Shown one piece after another: positions 1-9,754 of a stretch of DNA of 64,000 nucleotides. The notes beneath the pieces are model-generated. The model did no database searches and was not told the origin of the DNA. It was given only the letters and a program-made list of their open reading frames with translations. This DNA is from Diospyros lotus. Taxonomy: Eukaryota > Streptophyta > Magnoliopsida > Ericales > Ebenaceae. Numbering within the stretch: position 1 is the stretch's first letter; each line of letters begins with the position of its first letter. Made by a program: the position numbers and the translations under genes. Location of the stretch: NCBI RefSeq assembly GCF_014633365.1, contig NC_068339.1:11183925-11247924 (forward strand). The letters run 5' to 3'.

Positions 1-3000
1 CGATACAATTTATTTGATTTGAATGTTAAATTTTTAGTTAATTTGGACATGTTAGATCTTGGTTGAAAAATAAGAGTGAGTTCATTATTAAGTTTAAATA
101 TATATATATATGAGGGCCTCAATTTTACTTTTGGTCGGGCCCTAAAAACTTTAAGACCGGCATCAGTGACGGTGGAGTTTTTGATGGGTGATTTTTAGGT
201 GTATAAAAGTAATTGACGGTGACAATGGTAGAGGGAGGTTTAAGTGATTGGGTGATAATGGTGGCTGAAGTGATTGGGTAGATTCTGCTTTGGTGATGGT
301 CAGTGCTAGCAGCAACAGTGGGGGCAAATAATGGGTTTGTGCTATAAGATGATTTTTTTTTTCTTTTTTTTTAGAGAAAGAGAGAGAGAGAGAGAGGGGG
401 GGGGGGAGAGGAGTGGTTGTGATTGTGATGGTGATGGTGGCGAGAAAAAGAAAAGAAAGATGAATATGGTGGTGGTGTAGGGCCTAGACTAAGATGGAGA
501 AGAAAGAAGAAAGGGAAGACAGAAAGAATAGTGTTGTGGTGAATAGTTAAAGAGAGACGAGTAGTTGTGACGGGGTTGGTGACTATCACAAAAGAAAAAA
601 GAAAAAAAAAAAAGAGATGATAATGACGGTAGTGGTGTATGACCAAGAAAAAAAAAAGAAAATATAGGAGAGAGAAGGGGTTAGAAATTTGAGAAATTTA
701 GAGTTTTTATTTTTTATTTTTATTGTTATTATAAGTACGATGTGTAAAGATTTAATTTGATATATATAAATTAATCTAACGTATTAAAAATATTTAATTT
801 TACTTATCGTTGTTAATTAAATCGTTAACTTTTAGTTAATCAAAAGACTTAAAAAAAAAAGAAAAGAATACATCAAAATTTTAATTAAAAAATTAAAATA
901 ATATATACTTTTTAATATTCAATGAAATCCTTACGTATTAAATCATTTTTGAATTGGAACATATGGTAATCCCGTCCCACAGTTTTAGCGAAGGTGGGGC
1001 GGCCCGCACGGCAGGGCATACTGAAAAGACGGGGGCTGGCAATACGTAAGATAATTTTGACAAGTAGCATTAAGTATTAGCGGAAATATTGGACTAGAGC
1101 GAGCGGACATGTTGACAAGAACAATTGGGCCTCCCTGGTCTGGGACCACCCTGCCCTGCCTACCTCTACTTCTACTTCTACTTGGAAGGGATGATTAATT
1201 AGATATATATAAAATAAACAAAGACCTCCGTCTACTTGACATGATTTTAAATATATAAAATGAAGACCAACAAAGAGTGGGTATTCTAATAACAAGCTTA
1301 AGATAATGGATCTAGAAAACAAAAAAATTAATTAAAAAAATGTTAAATATAAAATCAAATATTTTATGATGACTTTAAAACATCCGCCTAATCAACTATA
1401 AGTCCTGTGATGATACTAACGTTACAAAAATTTTGTATTCTTCCAATAATTATTTTCTCTTGAGAAAGCGAAAGCGAAAGCGAAAGAGAAAGCAATTGAG
1501 CTCAATTTTGGAGACCCAGCCAGGAGTCAATGCACGAGCTTACGCATGAGGTTCATACGTCAATAATCATGCATTGCATGAGTGACAGTGACCACCATTC
1601 CATTCCAGTATTTTCTTTTGTCTTTGTTTCCAAACAAACACGTTCTTGTGTTTAACCAACTAATATTACCAAAATATTTTACTTTTAGCAACGGCTACTT
1701 CTGGCTGTCGGCGAGCAGAAAATAAAATTATTTTTTGCTAGCGATTAACATTTAAAATTAGGAACATCCACTTAGTAAATAAATAATATTAACTACACAA
1801 AACATTACATTTTAGCTAATGCCATTTTTGATAATTTTATTGTTAGAAGCATTTCTTTTCTTTTCTTTTCTTTTCTTTTCAATCAAGCACAGTCATTCAT
1901 TTACATATTGAAAGAGATGTCATCGTCCTCATTGTGCATTCCAAGTCCAACTTTGAAATTACAAAAGGAGGACCCGTGGAATATTATTAATCCAAAAAAA
2001 GTCTGCAAAGTTGCGTACACACAATCAAGAGATTTTTAGTGTTTGTTAATTAAAATATAAATAAAAAAAAAGTAAGATATAAATGTGTATTAAATTTTAT
2101 GAAAATAAATCACATGAATTCTTATCTTGAACTTTCAAGATAAATATATCTCTTATCCATTCGGATAACTTATCTTGAACTTTTCAGATAAATTATCTTG
2201 ATATAGTCTTATTTTATTCATTTTAATAAGCACTACTTTAATAAATAAATTCAGTAATTGATTATACTTCTTGGAAGAATGGAACCATTTCTAGCCAATG
2301 CTCTAGCCTCATTCATTCCATACAATCTCATTATTTGTAGAGAGAAAAAAAACGAACAAACAAACAAAAGCATAATAATCCGTGAGCTTACCTCAGTTTG
2401 AAATGAGTCCTTTTGGTTTGAGCCTGCAAATTTCACTAATCAAGGGACCTGTTTTGATGTGGCAGCCTGCAGTGCACAACCACGGTAGATGTAGAAAACA
2501 ATTAACAGAACGGCTCGGCATAGACAACAATTATTGGACGGCTGCAAATTTAAGCCAACAATTGTTGGATTTTTCCGAAGGAAAATTGGTGAATCCAACG
2601 AAAATTTCATTATCTTGAGAGCTACCCATTTTGGATATGACATCCAGACTGACAAGCGATTGTATATATGCAAGAGTATGATATCCCGCCAAAGGAGGAG
2701 GAAAAGCAAGTGACCTTTTAGTTTTGAGAAGACGACAAAATGCACTCTGTTAAATCTAAGCCTCACCTTTCCAGGGAAGACCACTGTTCTGGATCTATTT
2801 CATAATTTCAACGTGATGCTTCAGTATCAGAAGCAGAAACTGAAATTTCTCAAATAAGATGTTCACTTTCTGAAGTAACAAGTAGTTATTGGTTCACCAC
2901 GAATTTTTCGGATAGAAGCATTTTAACCTTTTTGCATCCCATTGCTTGTCTTCACCATCAACCAACAGAAATCAAAGGGGGAAAGGCAAGGGAGCAAGGA
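1..3000. other. AT-rich intergenic and upstream region of the CAT gene
   Basis: No protein-coding gene is supported here. The open frames on either strand are short and low in complexity. Visible items are a GA/poly-G tract near 373-412, a short AAAGCG hexamer run at about 1462-1493, and a TTTTC pentamer run at 1854-1880. Around 2120-2205 a short motif containing CTTGAACTTT and AGATAAAT is repeated in slightly changed form. The last few hundred bases are probably the promoter and 5' leader of the transporter gene, but I see no unambiguous TATA box that fixes the start. Confidence 0.6.
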
Positions 3001-4773
3001 ATGGATTCAGTCTCAGGATCGAATGGTACAGTCCAACCGAAAAGCTATTGGAGATGTAGCAAACAAGATTTTTTCCCAGAAGAATCTTTCAAAAACTGGG
3101 GGACATACCGATATGCACTCTCACAAATATGGTTTCGGTTCAAGGACCGTCTTGTAAGTCGATCTCATGATGCCAATGAGCTTGGGGAGCTACGAAAACA
3201 AAGTGAAAATGACATGAAACGGTGCCTGAACTGGTGGGATCTTACCTGGTTTGGTTTTGGCGCTGTCATTGGTGCAGGTATCTTTGTGCTCACAGGACAA
3301 GAAGCCCGCTATCATGCCGGGGCATCTATTGTTTTATCATATGCGGCTTCAGGTGTTTCAGCAATGCTTTCTGTTCTATGTTATACAGAATTTGCAGTAG
3401 AAATTCCTGTAGCTGGTGGGTCGTTTGCTTACTTGAGAGTAGAACTTGGAGACTTTGCAGCATTTATAACAGCTGGAAACATACTTCTTGAAAGCATAAT
3501 TGGAAGTGCAGCAGTTGCTAGAGCTTGGACCTCTTACTTCACAACTCTTCTGAACCGGCCTTCCAACTCCCTGCGCATACATACAAATCTTAAAGATGGG
3601 TACAACCTCTTGGACCCTATTGCCGTCGTAGTCCTAGCAATTGCATCAACAATTGCCATGATCAGCACAAGGAAAACTTCATATTTAAATTGGATTGCAT
3701 CTGCAATAAACACTATTGTGATTTTGTTTGTGATAATTGCGGGTTTTGCTCATGCCGACACATCCAATTTGACACCTTTTTTGCCTTATGGTGCAAAAGG
3801 GATCTTCCAAGCAGCAGCGATCGTGTACTTCGCTTATGGAGGATTTGACAATATTGCGACCATGGCAGAGGAAACAAAAAATCCATCCCGAGATATACCA
3901 CTAGGATTGCTTGGGTCAATGTCACTCATCACCATCATATATTGCTTGATGGCACTTTCATTGAGCATGATGCAGAAGTATACAGACATAGATCCCAATG
4001 CAGCCTATTCTGTTGCATTCCAGAGCGTGGGGATGAAATGGGCCAAATACCTGGTAGCTCTTGGAGCTCTCAAGGGGATGACCACTGTTCTTCTAGTTGG
4101 GGCACTGGGGCAGGGACGCTATACAACTCATATTGCACGAGCCCACATGATTCCACCATGGTTTGCACTTGTTCACCCAAAGACAGGAACCCCAATAAAT
4201 GCTACTCTCTTAATCACCATTTCCAGTGCTTGCATTGCTTTTTTTTCAAGCTTGGATGTTTTAGCAGATTTACTATCCGTGAGTACGTTGTTTATCTTCA
4301 TGATGATGGCAGTTGCACTTCTTGTGAGAAGATACTATGTAACAGGGGTAACTCCTCCGACAAACCTTTCGAAGTTAGTTATCTTGTTGCTGATCATTAT
4401 TGCTTCATCCATGGGGACTTCAGCTTGCTGGGGATTGAACCCCAATGGTTGGGTTAGTTACACCATTACCATTCCTCTTTGGTTCTTCGGCACACTAGGG
4501 ATTGCAGTGCTTTTGCCGCAGCAGAGGACACCAAAGGTATGGGGTGTCCCACTTGTCCCATGGTTACCATCCTTGTCAATTGCAACAAATTTGTTTCTCA
4601 TGGGATCTTTAGGGGCTGATGCTTTTATAAGGTTTGGCATCTGCACCATTGTAATGCTGGTTTACTATGTGCTTTTTGGTCTCCATGCAACTTACGACAT
4701 GGCCCATGGGCAAAATAGCCCAGAACCCACGAAGGTCACTGAGGCAAACAGCATAGGAAGCGCAGGGCCTTGA
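3001..4773 (+). CDS. Cationic amino acid transporter, CAT1/5/8 clade, intronless
   Basis: A 590-residue membrane protein of the APC superfamily, predicted to import basic amino acids by proton coupling, most likely at the plasma membrane. The N-terminus has the clade signature of a basic cytosolic leader with DFFPEESFKNWG and then WWDLTWFGFGAVIGAGIFVLTG as the first membrane segment. Further family blocks are EIPVAGGSFAYLRVELGD, AEETKNPSRDIPLG, ALGALKGMTTVLLVGALGQ, and a C-terminal VWGVPLVPWLP and YVLFGLHATYD. About 14 hydrophobic segments are visible. I chose the ATG at 3001 because the open frame upstream of it has no earlier ATG and adds 23 residues not typical of the family. The whole gene is one exon. 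One family block reads GGFDNIATMAEE where CAT1-like proteins usually have IGFDAVSTMAEE. Substrate range cannot be read from sequence. Confidence 0.92.
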   Translation: MDSVSGSNGTVQPKSYWRCSKQDFFPEESFKNWGTYRYALSQIWFRFKDRLVSRSHDANELGELRKQSENDMKRCLNWWDLTWFGFGAVIGAGIFVLTGQEARYHAGASIVLSYAASGVSAMLSVLCYTEFAVEIPVAGGSFAYLRVELGDFAAFITAGNILLESIIGSAAVARAWTSYFTTLLNRPSNSLRIHTNLKDGYNLLDPIAVVVLAIASTIAMISTRKTSYLNWIASAINTIVILFVIIAGFAHADTSNLTPFLPYGAKGIFQAAAIVYFAYGGFDNIATMAEETKNPSRDIPLGLLGSMSLITIIYCLMALSLSMMQKYTDIDPNAAYSVAFQSVGMKWAKYLVALGALKGMTTVLLVGALGQGRYTTHIARAHMIPPWFALVHPKTGTPINATLLITISSACIAFFSSLDVLADLLSVSTLFIFMMMAVALLVRRYYVTGVTPPTNLSKLVILLLIIIASSMGTSACWGLNPNGWVSYTITIPLWFFGTLGIAVLLPQQRTPKVWGVPLVPWLPSLSIATNLFLMGSLGADAFIRFGICTIVMLVYYVLFGLHATYDMAHGQNSPEPTKVTEANSIGSAGP

Positions 4774-5015
4774 AATGACAGACATCTCTTATCAACTGTA
4801 GGCAAGGATCCTTGATTAGTACCACCTAGCAATTGTTAAACAGTAGTGATTGAAAGCTCCCATGATGTCTTTCATGAGATAAAGTTTCATAATGTACTAG
4901 TTGCTGGAGATAAAAATGTATTCCATTCCTAGAAATGGATTGATATAGCTGATCCTACATAGTGGGATAAAAGCTTGATATGTTATTGTACTCCTAGAAG
5001 AGAAAGAGGAATTTG

Positions 5016-5053
<38 letters not shown>

Positions 5054-5330
5054 TACACGTGTGTTGACACATGCATGTTATGAGTGTGACCTCAGTTCAT
5101 CTTCACAAAGGTATACATGTACCCTTGCATTCACATAACAATAAAATTGATATCTTGAAATTGGCACTAAAAAAGCCATTAAATGAGTTTGATTTTAATC
5201 ACCAAAAGATATCATCACTTCTTGTTCTCATGATTTGGGTCGCCAATTATTTTTCAAAAGAAAAGTCCACGTAGAAAACTCCAAACCACAAAAGAGTCTT
5301 GGTGGTGGGACGAAGAGGTACAAGAAAAAA
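4774..5330. other. 3' flank of the CAT gene with a CT/CA microsatellite
   Basis: Non-coding. A compound (CT)n(CA)n microsatellite occupies about 5014-5055, and the interval ends at the start of an LTR-like unit. The first 200 bases are probably the 3' UTR of the transporter. No other gene is supported. Confidence 0.5.
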
Positions 5331-5853
5331 TGATAGGGATATTTTGAAATGTTTTCTATTTTGATTTTAAAAATAAAATTTATATTAGGTTTTATCTTGT
5401 TTTGTTTTGATTTATCATAGTTGTTTAGAAGATAAAATTATATTTGATTTTAAAGATTATAATCATATTTTATTAGTTATCTTTAGATAGGTTATCTTTT
5501 AATTGCCTATAAATAGGCAACATAATGTAACATTTTATTTAGCTATGGATGATTGAATGATATGATTTCTCCTTGAGTAGGGATATTTTTCTATTTTGAT
5601 TTTAAAAATAAGATTTAGATTATGTTTTATCTTGTTCTATTTTGATTCATCATTGTTGTTTAGATAATAGTTTTTTTTTATTTTTTTATTTAGGGATTAG
5701 ATAGAGCTATATTTGATTTTAAAGACTATAATCATATTTTGAGTAGTTGTTATCTTTAGATAGGTTATCTTTTAATTGTCTTATAAATAGGCAACATAAT
5801 GTAACATTTTATTCAGCTTTGGATGATTGAATAATATCATTTCTCCTTGACTC
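5331..5853 (+). repeat. Two tandem ~250-bp repeats inside the left LTR
   Basis: Units 5331-5577 and 5578-5853 share the blocks GATATTTT, TCTATTTTGATTTTAAAAAT, TATCTTTAGATAGGTTATC, ATAAATAGGCAACATAATG and TTTCTCCTTGA in the same order. The second unit carries an extra ~30-bp T-rich insertion near 5670-5700. The repeat duplicates the promoter-like box of the LTR. Confidence 0.75.
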
Positions 5854-6012
5854 TCTCTCTCTCTGTGTTCTCTTCTTCTACTTCTTCTTCTTCTTCATCT
5901 CTTTTGTTTCTTCCCTACTTTCTACAATTATATCTCTCTCTCTCAGCTATTCCTTCTTCTTGGCTTCTTCTTCTTCTTAATCTCTTATGTTCCTATGGTC
6001 CCACATCAAATT

Positions 6013-6024
6013 TGGTATCAGAGC
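6013..6024 (+). promoter_or_regulatory. Retroelement primer-binding site (initiator Met-tRNA)
   Basis: TGGTATCAGAGC is the sequence complementary to the 3' end of plant initiator methionine tRNA, and it sits four bases after the putative LTR end at 6008. It is the strongest single clue that the unit at 5331 is an LTR retroelement in + orientation. Confidence 0.8.
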
Positions 6025-6319
6025 AAAACTCAATTCTGAATTTTCAGCAGCTTCCATCAGTTCTACATCACCAAACCATCATTGTCATCAGCACACATCA
6101 ATATCTTCACTAACAGCCACACAAAGTTCATGAAAATGAACATCACCATGGCAATGGCAAAGAATCACTAAGCCATCAAGCCATGGAGGCAGCAAGTTTA
6201 TCTTACTTTGAGTTAGTTGGAGATGACAACAATACTCAACTCCTAATGACACAAGTCTAGATTCACAAAACTCGAGGGCGAGTTTTTCTCCCACTCAGGG
6301 AGAATGATAGGGATATTTT

Positions 6320-7394
6320 TCAATCATTCGACTAAGACAAGGATAGAGAGAATTAGAAAGGAGGAATTTGAATCTCATTTCACATGATAATCCCATCCTC
6401 TTGTAGTATCCCTTTTATAGGCATAGCTGGCTGCTAACTGCATTAATAACAGCACCCACGTGCTCCTAACAATTTGCAAAATATCTCCTAACAAACTATT
6501 ATAACCCTATTACAATATTGCCCCTCTATTGCTCCTAGGGTCATGACAGTAATCTTAATTTCCAGACCTTTCTCTGAAACCATCCACTTGAACCTACATG
6601 TTTTTAAACCAAAACAGACTCACTTTCAATTCATATACCTCCACAATCAAGAAGAATGGCAGCACATCAGGAGTTGATATTGATAATAAACTTTGGAAAG
6701 TATTGGGAAAAAAAGTCTCTCGCCTTGTAGAGGAATGCTTATGATCAAAGGCACACTCTTGATTGTGGATGAGTATGCAAAGCTTTCCAACACTTAAACA
6801 TCAATCTAGTAATGGAAGACCAAGTTTGTTTCTCCGCTGAAGAATGACCTACACTAAAATCTCTGCCAAAGCACCATGAGACATTCCTTTTAAAACCAAT
6901 ATCCATGCCTCGTTCCATCTTTTCCCTACCTTCTCTCTAATCACTGCATGAGTAGGGGCCCTCCTGTCTTGTTAACATAATGATGTGCACTCCACTCACA
7001 ACACTGATAACATATATTAGCATTCACTGAAATATAATGTTATTTCACTTTTTTAATTCCTTGATTTGTTGTCTTAGACAACAACCAAAGGTCATGGTAT
7101 AATAGATCAATAGACAAAGATGATATACGCATAAAAATAAAAATTGAAGAAAAAGAATTTCCAATATAATTTGATTACTTTCCAGAGGATATACCCATCA
7201 CTTCCTAGTTATAATCGAAGCCTGAGACTCAACATGTTGATACCATCAAAAGAAATTTGCAAATCGTGTCTAAAACATAAAATTTTGATTTGAGAGGTAT
7301 AAATGGTTTGAAATTATACTCATAACTCAGTGTTACTTACAGTTTTCATAAGAGAAATCTTACCTGAAAACCAACAGAATATATCCTCTAGCAT
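6320..7394. other. Gene-free stretch, partly an LTR-like fragment in reverse
   Basis: From about 6320 to 6560, the reverse strand reads like the end of another LTR: a CTATAAAAGGGATACTACAAG promoter-like box near 6400-6420, followed by a purine/pyrimidine-rich leader towards 6320. Beyond 6600 I recognise nothing. There is no supported gene. Confidence 0.35.
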
Positions 7395-7792
7395 GTCAAT
7401 AGCAGTTCAAATTTTCCTTGGTTTGCAAAGTTATCAAACAGCCTTTCCAAGTAGAGGCCTATAGGGTGTCCACAGTGCAAGACTCCCTGCTTTGTGAGAA
7501 CCAAGGAAGAGTGGTGTATTTGTATTCAGTCTTTCCCTTGCTTTTTTGCAAACAAGCTATTTCCACAACTTGAACCCATGACCTTCTTGTCACAAAGGAG
7601 CAACATTATCATTGCTACCAAGGGTCCCCTCTCCAAGTAGAAGCCTTTAAAGGAGGAAATTTTTAAAGAACCAATTCTACAGTTTTAGTAGCTGCCACAA
7701 TTCTATGAACTTTTATAGCATATCACATGTCAATAAAGAACTTGGCTCCCATCTTTGGAGGTTCAGCTTTTATCTCAATGCTTTCATGAAAG
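7395..7792 (-). pseudogene. Tandem partial duplicate of the PPR gene 3' end, split by a SINE
   Basis: Once the SINE at 7461-7631 is set aside, this stretch aligns with the last ~280 bp of the neighbouring PPR gene. Shared blocks include TCAATAGC, TTCCTTGG, CAAGTAGAGGCCT, TTTAAAGGA, CTTGGCTCCCATCTT and GAGG.TTCAGC. It abuts the true stop codon of the gene (7793-7795), so it is a direct tandem copy lying just downstream. It has substitutions and small indels and encodes nothing. It probably lies in the gene's 3' UTR or just past it. Confidence 0.8.
7461..7631 (-). mobile_element. tRNA-derived SINE (Au-SINE-like) with 15-bp target-site duplication
   Basis: Read on the minus strand, the element starts with a tRNA-like head: GGTAGCAATGATAATG (A-box region) and GGTCATGGGTTCAAGTTGTGG (B-box region). 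It continues as GGAAATAGCTTGTTTGCAAA, GCAAGGGAAAGACTG, and a tail that ends near GTCTTGCACTGTGGACACCC. This order matches the widespread plant Au-type SINEs as I know them. It is flanked by TCCAAGTAGAGGCCT (7446-7460) and TCCAAGTAGAAGCCT (7632-7646), a 15-bp duplication with one mismatch that is itself part of the duplicated PPR sequence. The SINE therefore inserted after the duplication. Confidence 0.85.
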
Positions 7793-9754
7793 TCAGCAGA
7801 ACAGGTCACTCCAGCACTTGTCAATAGCTGCTTGAATCTTCCTTGGCTTGCAAATTTCTTGAACAACCATTTCCCAAGTAGAGGCCTTTAAAGGAAGAAA
7901 CTTTTGAAGCATCACTTCTACAATTTTAGAGGCAGCTGCAATTCTCCGACGCTTGTACAAACGTGCCACAAGTTCTTCAAGAAATTGGCTCCCATCTTGT
8001 GGAGGGTTCAGCGTCTCTCTCAAAGCTTTCAAGAAAATGTTGCATGTGACCAAGTCAGGATCACAACCTCGATCCAACATAATATTTAGAAGATTAATGG
8101 CATGTGAAATACTGCTTTGCTTGCACAAGGCATGGAAAAGTATGTTATAGGTGATTACATCGGGTTGAGAAGTAGAATTGTGGCAAAGCATCACATTGAA
8201 AAGTTTCAATCCCTGTTCAACTAACCCAGCATTGCAGAGGCCATTTATCATTGAACTATAACTCACAACATCAGGCATGAATCCTCTGCCTAACATTTTC
8301 TTCCACACCATCATGGCCTCCCTAAGTTTCCCATCTTCGCACAGGCCATTAATAAGTACACTATAACAAACCTCATTATCCAGACAACTGTTGTTTTCCA
8401 TCTCTTTCCACAAAAGAATTGCTTTATGGCTATTGCCTGTTTTGAAGAAACCTTTCATCAAGGAGCTATAGGCGTAAGCATTGGGCATACAATGATTATT
8501 CTCCATCTCAGACAGAATTTCTTTAGCTTCATCAGGTTTTCCTTCACGGCATAAACCATCTATAAGTGCACTAAAAACAACAGTATTGGGTTTGCACTGT
8601 TTATCCAACATTTCTTTCCACAATCTTATTGCCTCTCCAGATTTTCCATCCTTGAACAGCCCACTAACAAGTGTTGAGTAGACATACTCATTCGCATGAT
8701 AACCTCTTTCCTCCAACAAAACCAACAATTGGAGACCATCAAGAGTTCTTCCTTGCTTAACAAGCCCATTGATGATTGTTCCATAGGTAACATCATTAGG
8801 AACACATTTACTCTGTACCATCCTCTCCAAAAGACTGATTGCCTTGCCCAACTTGCCTTTCAGACAGAGACCATGTATAAGGGTGTTATAAGTCACTTCA
8901 TTCGGAACACAACCTTTGAGTAGCATGTTTTCCACCAGCTTTGCTGCCCGGCCCATGTCACCCTTCTTACAAAGCCCGTGAATCAACACATTAAATGTCA
9001 CAGAACTAGGGAAACACCCCTCTATTTGCATCTCATCCAACAGGGACACTGCTTCATCAATCCTATCCTCCTTGCACAACCCATCCATCAGAGTGCAGTA
9101 AGTAAACACGTCAGGAGCACAATTCCGTGGCGGCATTTCCCTAAACACCTCAACAGCTCTATCAATCAGTCCTAATTTACACATAGCTTTTATAACCAAA
9201 TTGAAAGTTAAAACATTAGGTGAAATGTTGTTATTACTGACAACATCCGCATGAAACTCCAATGCACGGTAGTACATGCGCTCTTGAATAATCACATTAA
9301 AGACCGTGTTAAATGATCGAACAGTTGGTCTGCATTGGAACTCATCCTCCATTCTGTAAAACAAGTCTACAGCTTTTTCGGGTGAATGCGCTTTCCCGTA
9401 GGCTCTAAACACAGGAATGAAAATCTTCTCTATAAACACTCTGCGTTCGCGCTTCATGCGATCAAAAACTCTCTGCAACGACCCGAAATCGCCAGACGTT
9501 GCGCAGTTCTCGACGAGAGAATAGAATGTGGAGTCACCCAATTTATAAGGACCCAATTTGGGTCCCGCCTTGAACAATTCGTCGGAGATTGGGGGCTGAA
9601 TATGGTCTCCGTTTTCGGGTTCATTTGGGGAAGTTCTGGTGGGCGAAATGCTGACAACTGAGAAGTTGACTCGAGCTGAACACAGAGAGAACTTACATGG
9701 GACAGGGGAGAGCTTCCCACGGAGCCGTGTTCGGATCGAGTTGGTGACGGGCAT
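7793..9754 (-). CDS. EMB1025: P-class pentatricopeptide repeat protein, EMB1025 (At4g20090) ortholog
   Basis: A 653-residue protein built almost entirely of 35-residue PPR motifs from about residue 85 to 600, with typical units such as TYNTLIHGLCLKGKLGKAIS and YSSLMKGFFKTGNSHKAI. PPR proteins of this class bind organellar RNA one base per repeat. There is no E, DYW or SMR tail, so it is P-class. Long stretches match the Arabidopsis embryo-defective 1025 protein as I remember it, including the C-terminal LEELVARLYKRRRI and AAIDKCW. The N-terminal ~45 residues are rich in R, S and T with few acids, which suggests mitochondrial or plastid targeting. It is a single exon, as usual for this class. 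The same gene's 3' end is duplicated just downstream. An upstream ATG at 9870 opens a frame that overlaps this one out of phase. Confidence 0.93.
   Translation of the reverse strand: MPVTNSIRTRLRGKLSPVPCKFSLCSARVNFSVVSISPTRTSPNEPENGDHIQPPISDELFKAGPKLGPYKLGDSTFYSLVENCATSGDFGSLQRVFDRMKRERRVFIEKIFIPVFRAYGKAHSPEKAVDLFYRMEDEFQCRPTVRSFNTVFNVIIQERMYYRALEFHADVVSNNNISPNVLTFNLVIKAMCKLGLIDRAVEVFREMPPRNCAPDVFTYCTLMDGLCKEDRIDEAVSLLDEMQIEGCFPSSVTFNVLIHGLCKKGDMGRAAKLVENMLLKGCVPNEVTYNTLIHGLCLKGKLGKAISLLERMVQSKCVPNDVTYGTIINGLVKQGRTLDGLQLLVLLEERGYHANEYVYSTLVSGLFKDGKSGEAIRLWKEMLDKQCKPNTVVFSALIDGLCREGKPDEAKEILSEMENNHCMPNAYAYSSLMKGFFKTGNSHKAILLWKEMENNSCLDNEVCYSVLINGLCEDGKLREAMMVWKKMLGRGFMPDVVSYSSMINGLCNAGLVEQGLKLFNVMLCHNSTSQPDVITYNILFHALCKQSSISHAINLLNIMLDRGCDPDLVTCNIFLKALRETLNPPQDGSQFLEELVARLYKRRRIAAASKIVEVMLQKFLPLKASTWEMVVQEICKPRKIQAAIDKCWSDLFC

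Larger units (their letters stand above)
5331..6319 (+). mobile_element. Short non-coding LTR retroelement (TRIM-like) with internally duplicated LTR
   Basis: The sequence TGATAGGGATATTTT opens at 5331 and recurs at 6305. The left terminal repeat runs to a CA at 6007-6008. Five bases later comes TGGTATCAGAGC at 6013-6024, the usual initiator Met-tRNA primer-binding site of plant LTR retroelements. The internal part is only about 296 bp, has no coding capacity, and ends in a purine-rich stretch at about 6290-6304 just before the second start. The left LTR holds two ~250-bp direct copies of itself (5331-5577 and 5578-5853), each with a TATAAATAGGC promoter-like box. The right LTR is recognisable only for its first ~15 bases. 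Either a TRIM or a deleted larger element would fit. Confidence 0.65.

Noticed and set aside
371..646. 91-codon minus-strand open frame
   Set aside because: It is made of GA/CT-rich and poly-T DNA (runs of H, S, P, F) with no domain; low-complexity shadow.
2440..2784. 114-codon minus-strand frame upstream of the CAT gene
   Set aside because: No recognisable domain, and it overlaps the likely promoter/leader of the CAT gene in antisense.
2932..3000. N-terminal extension of the CAT protein
   Set aside because: The extension would need a TTG start and has no family similarity; ATG 3001 is preferred.
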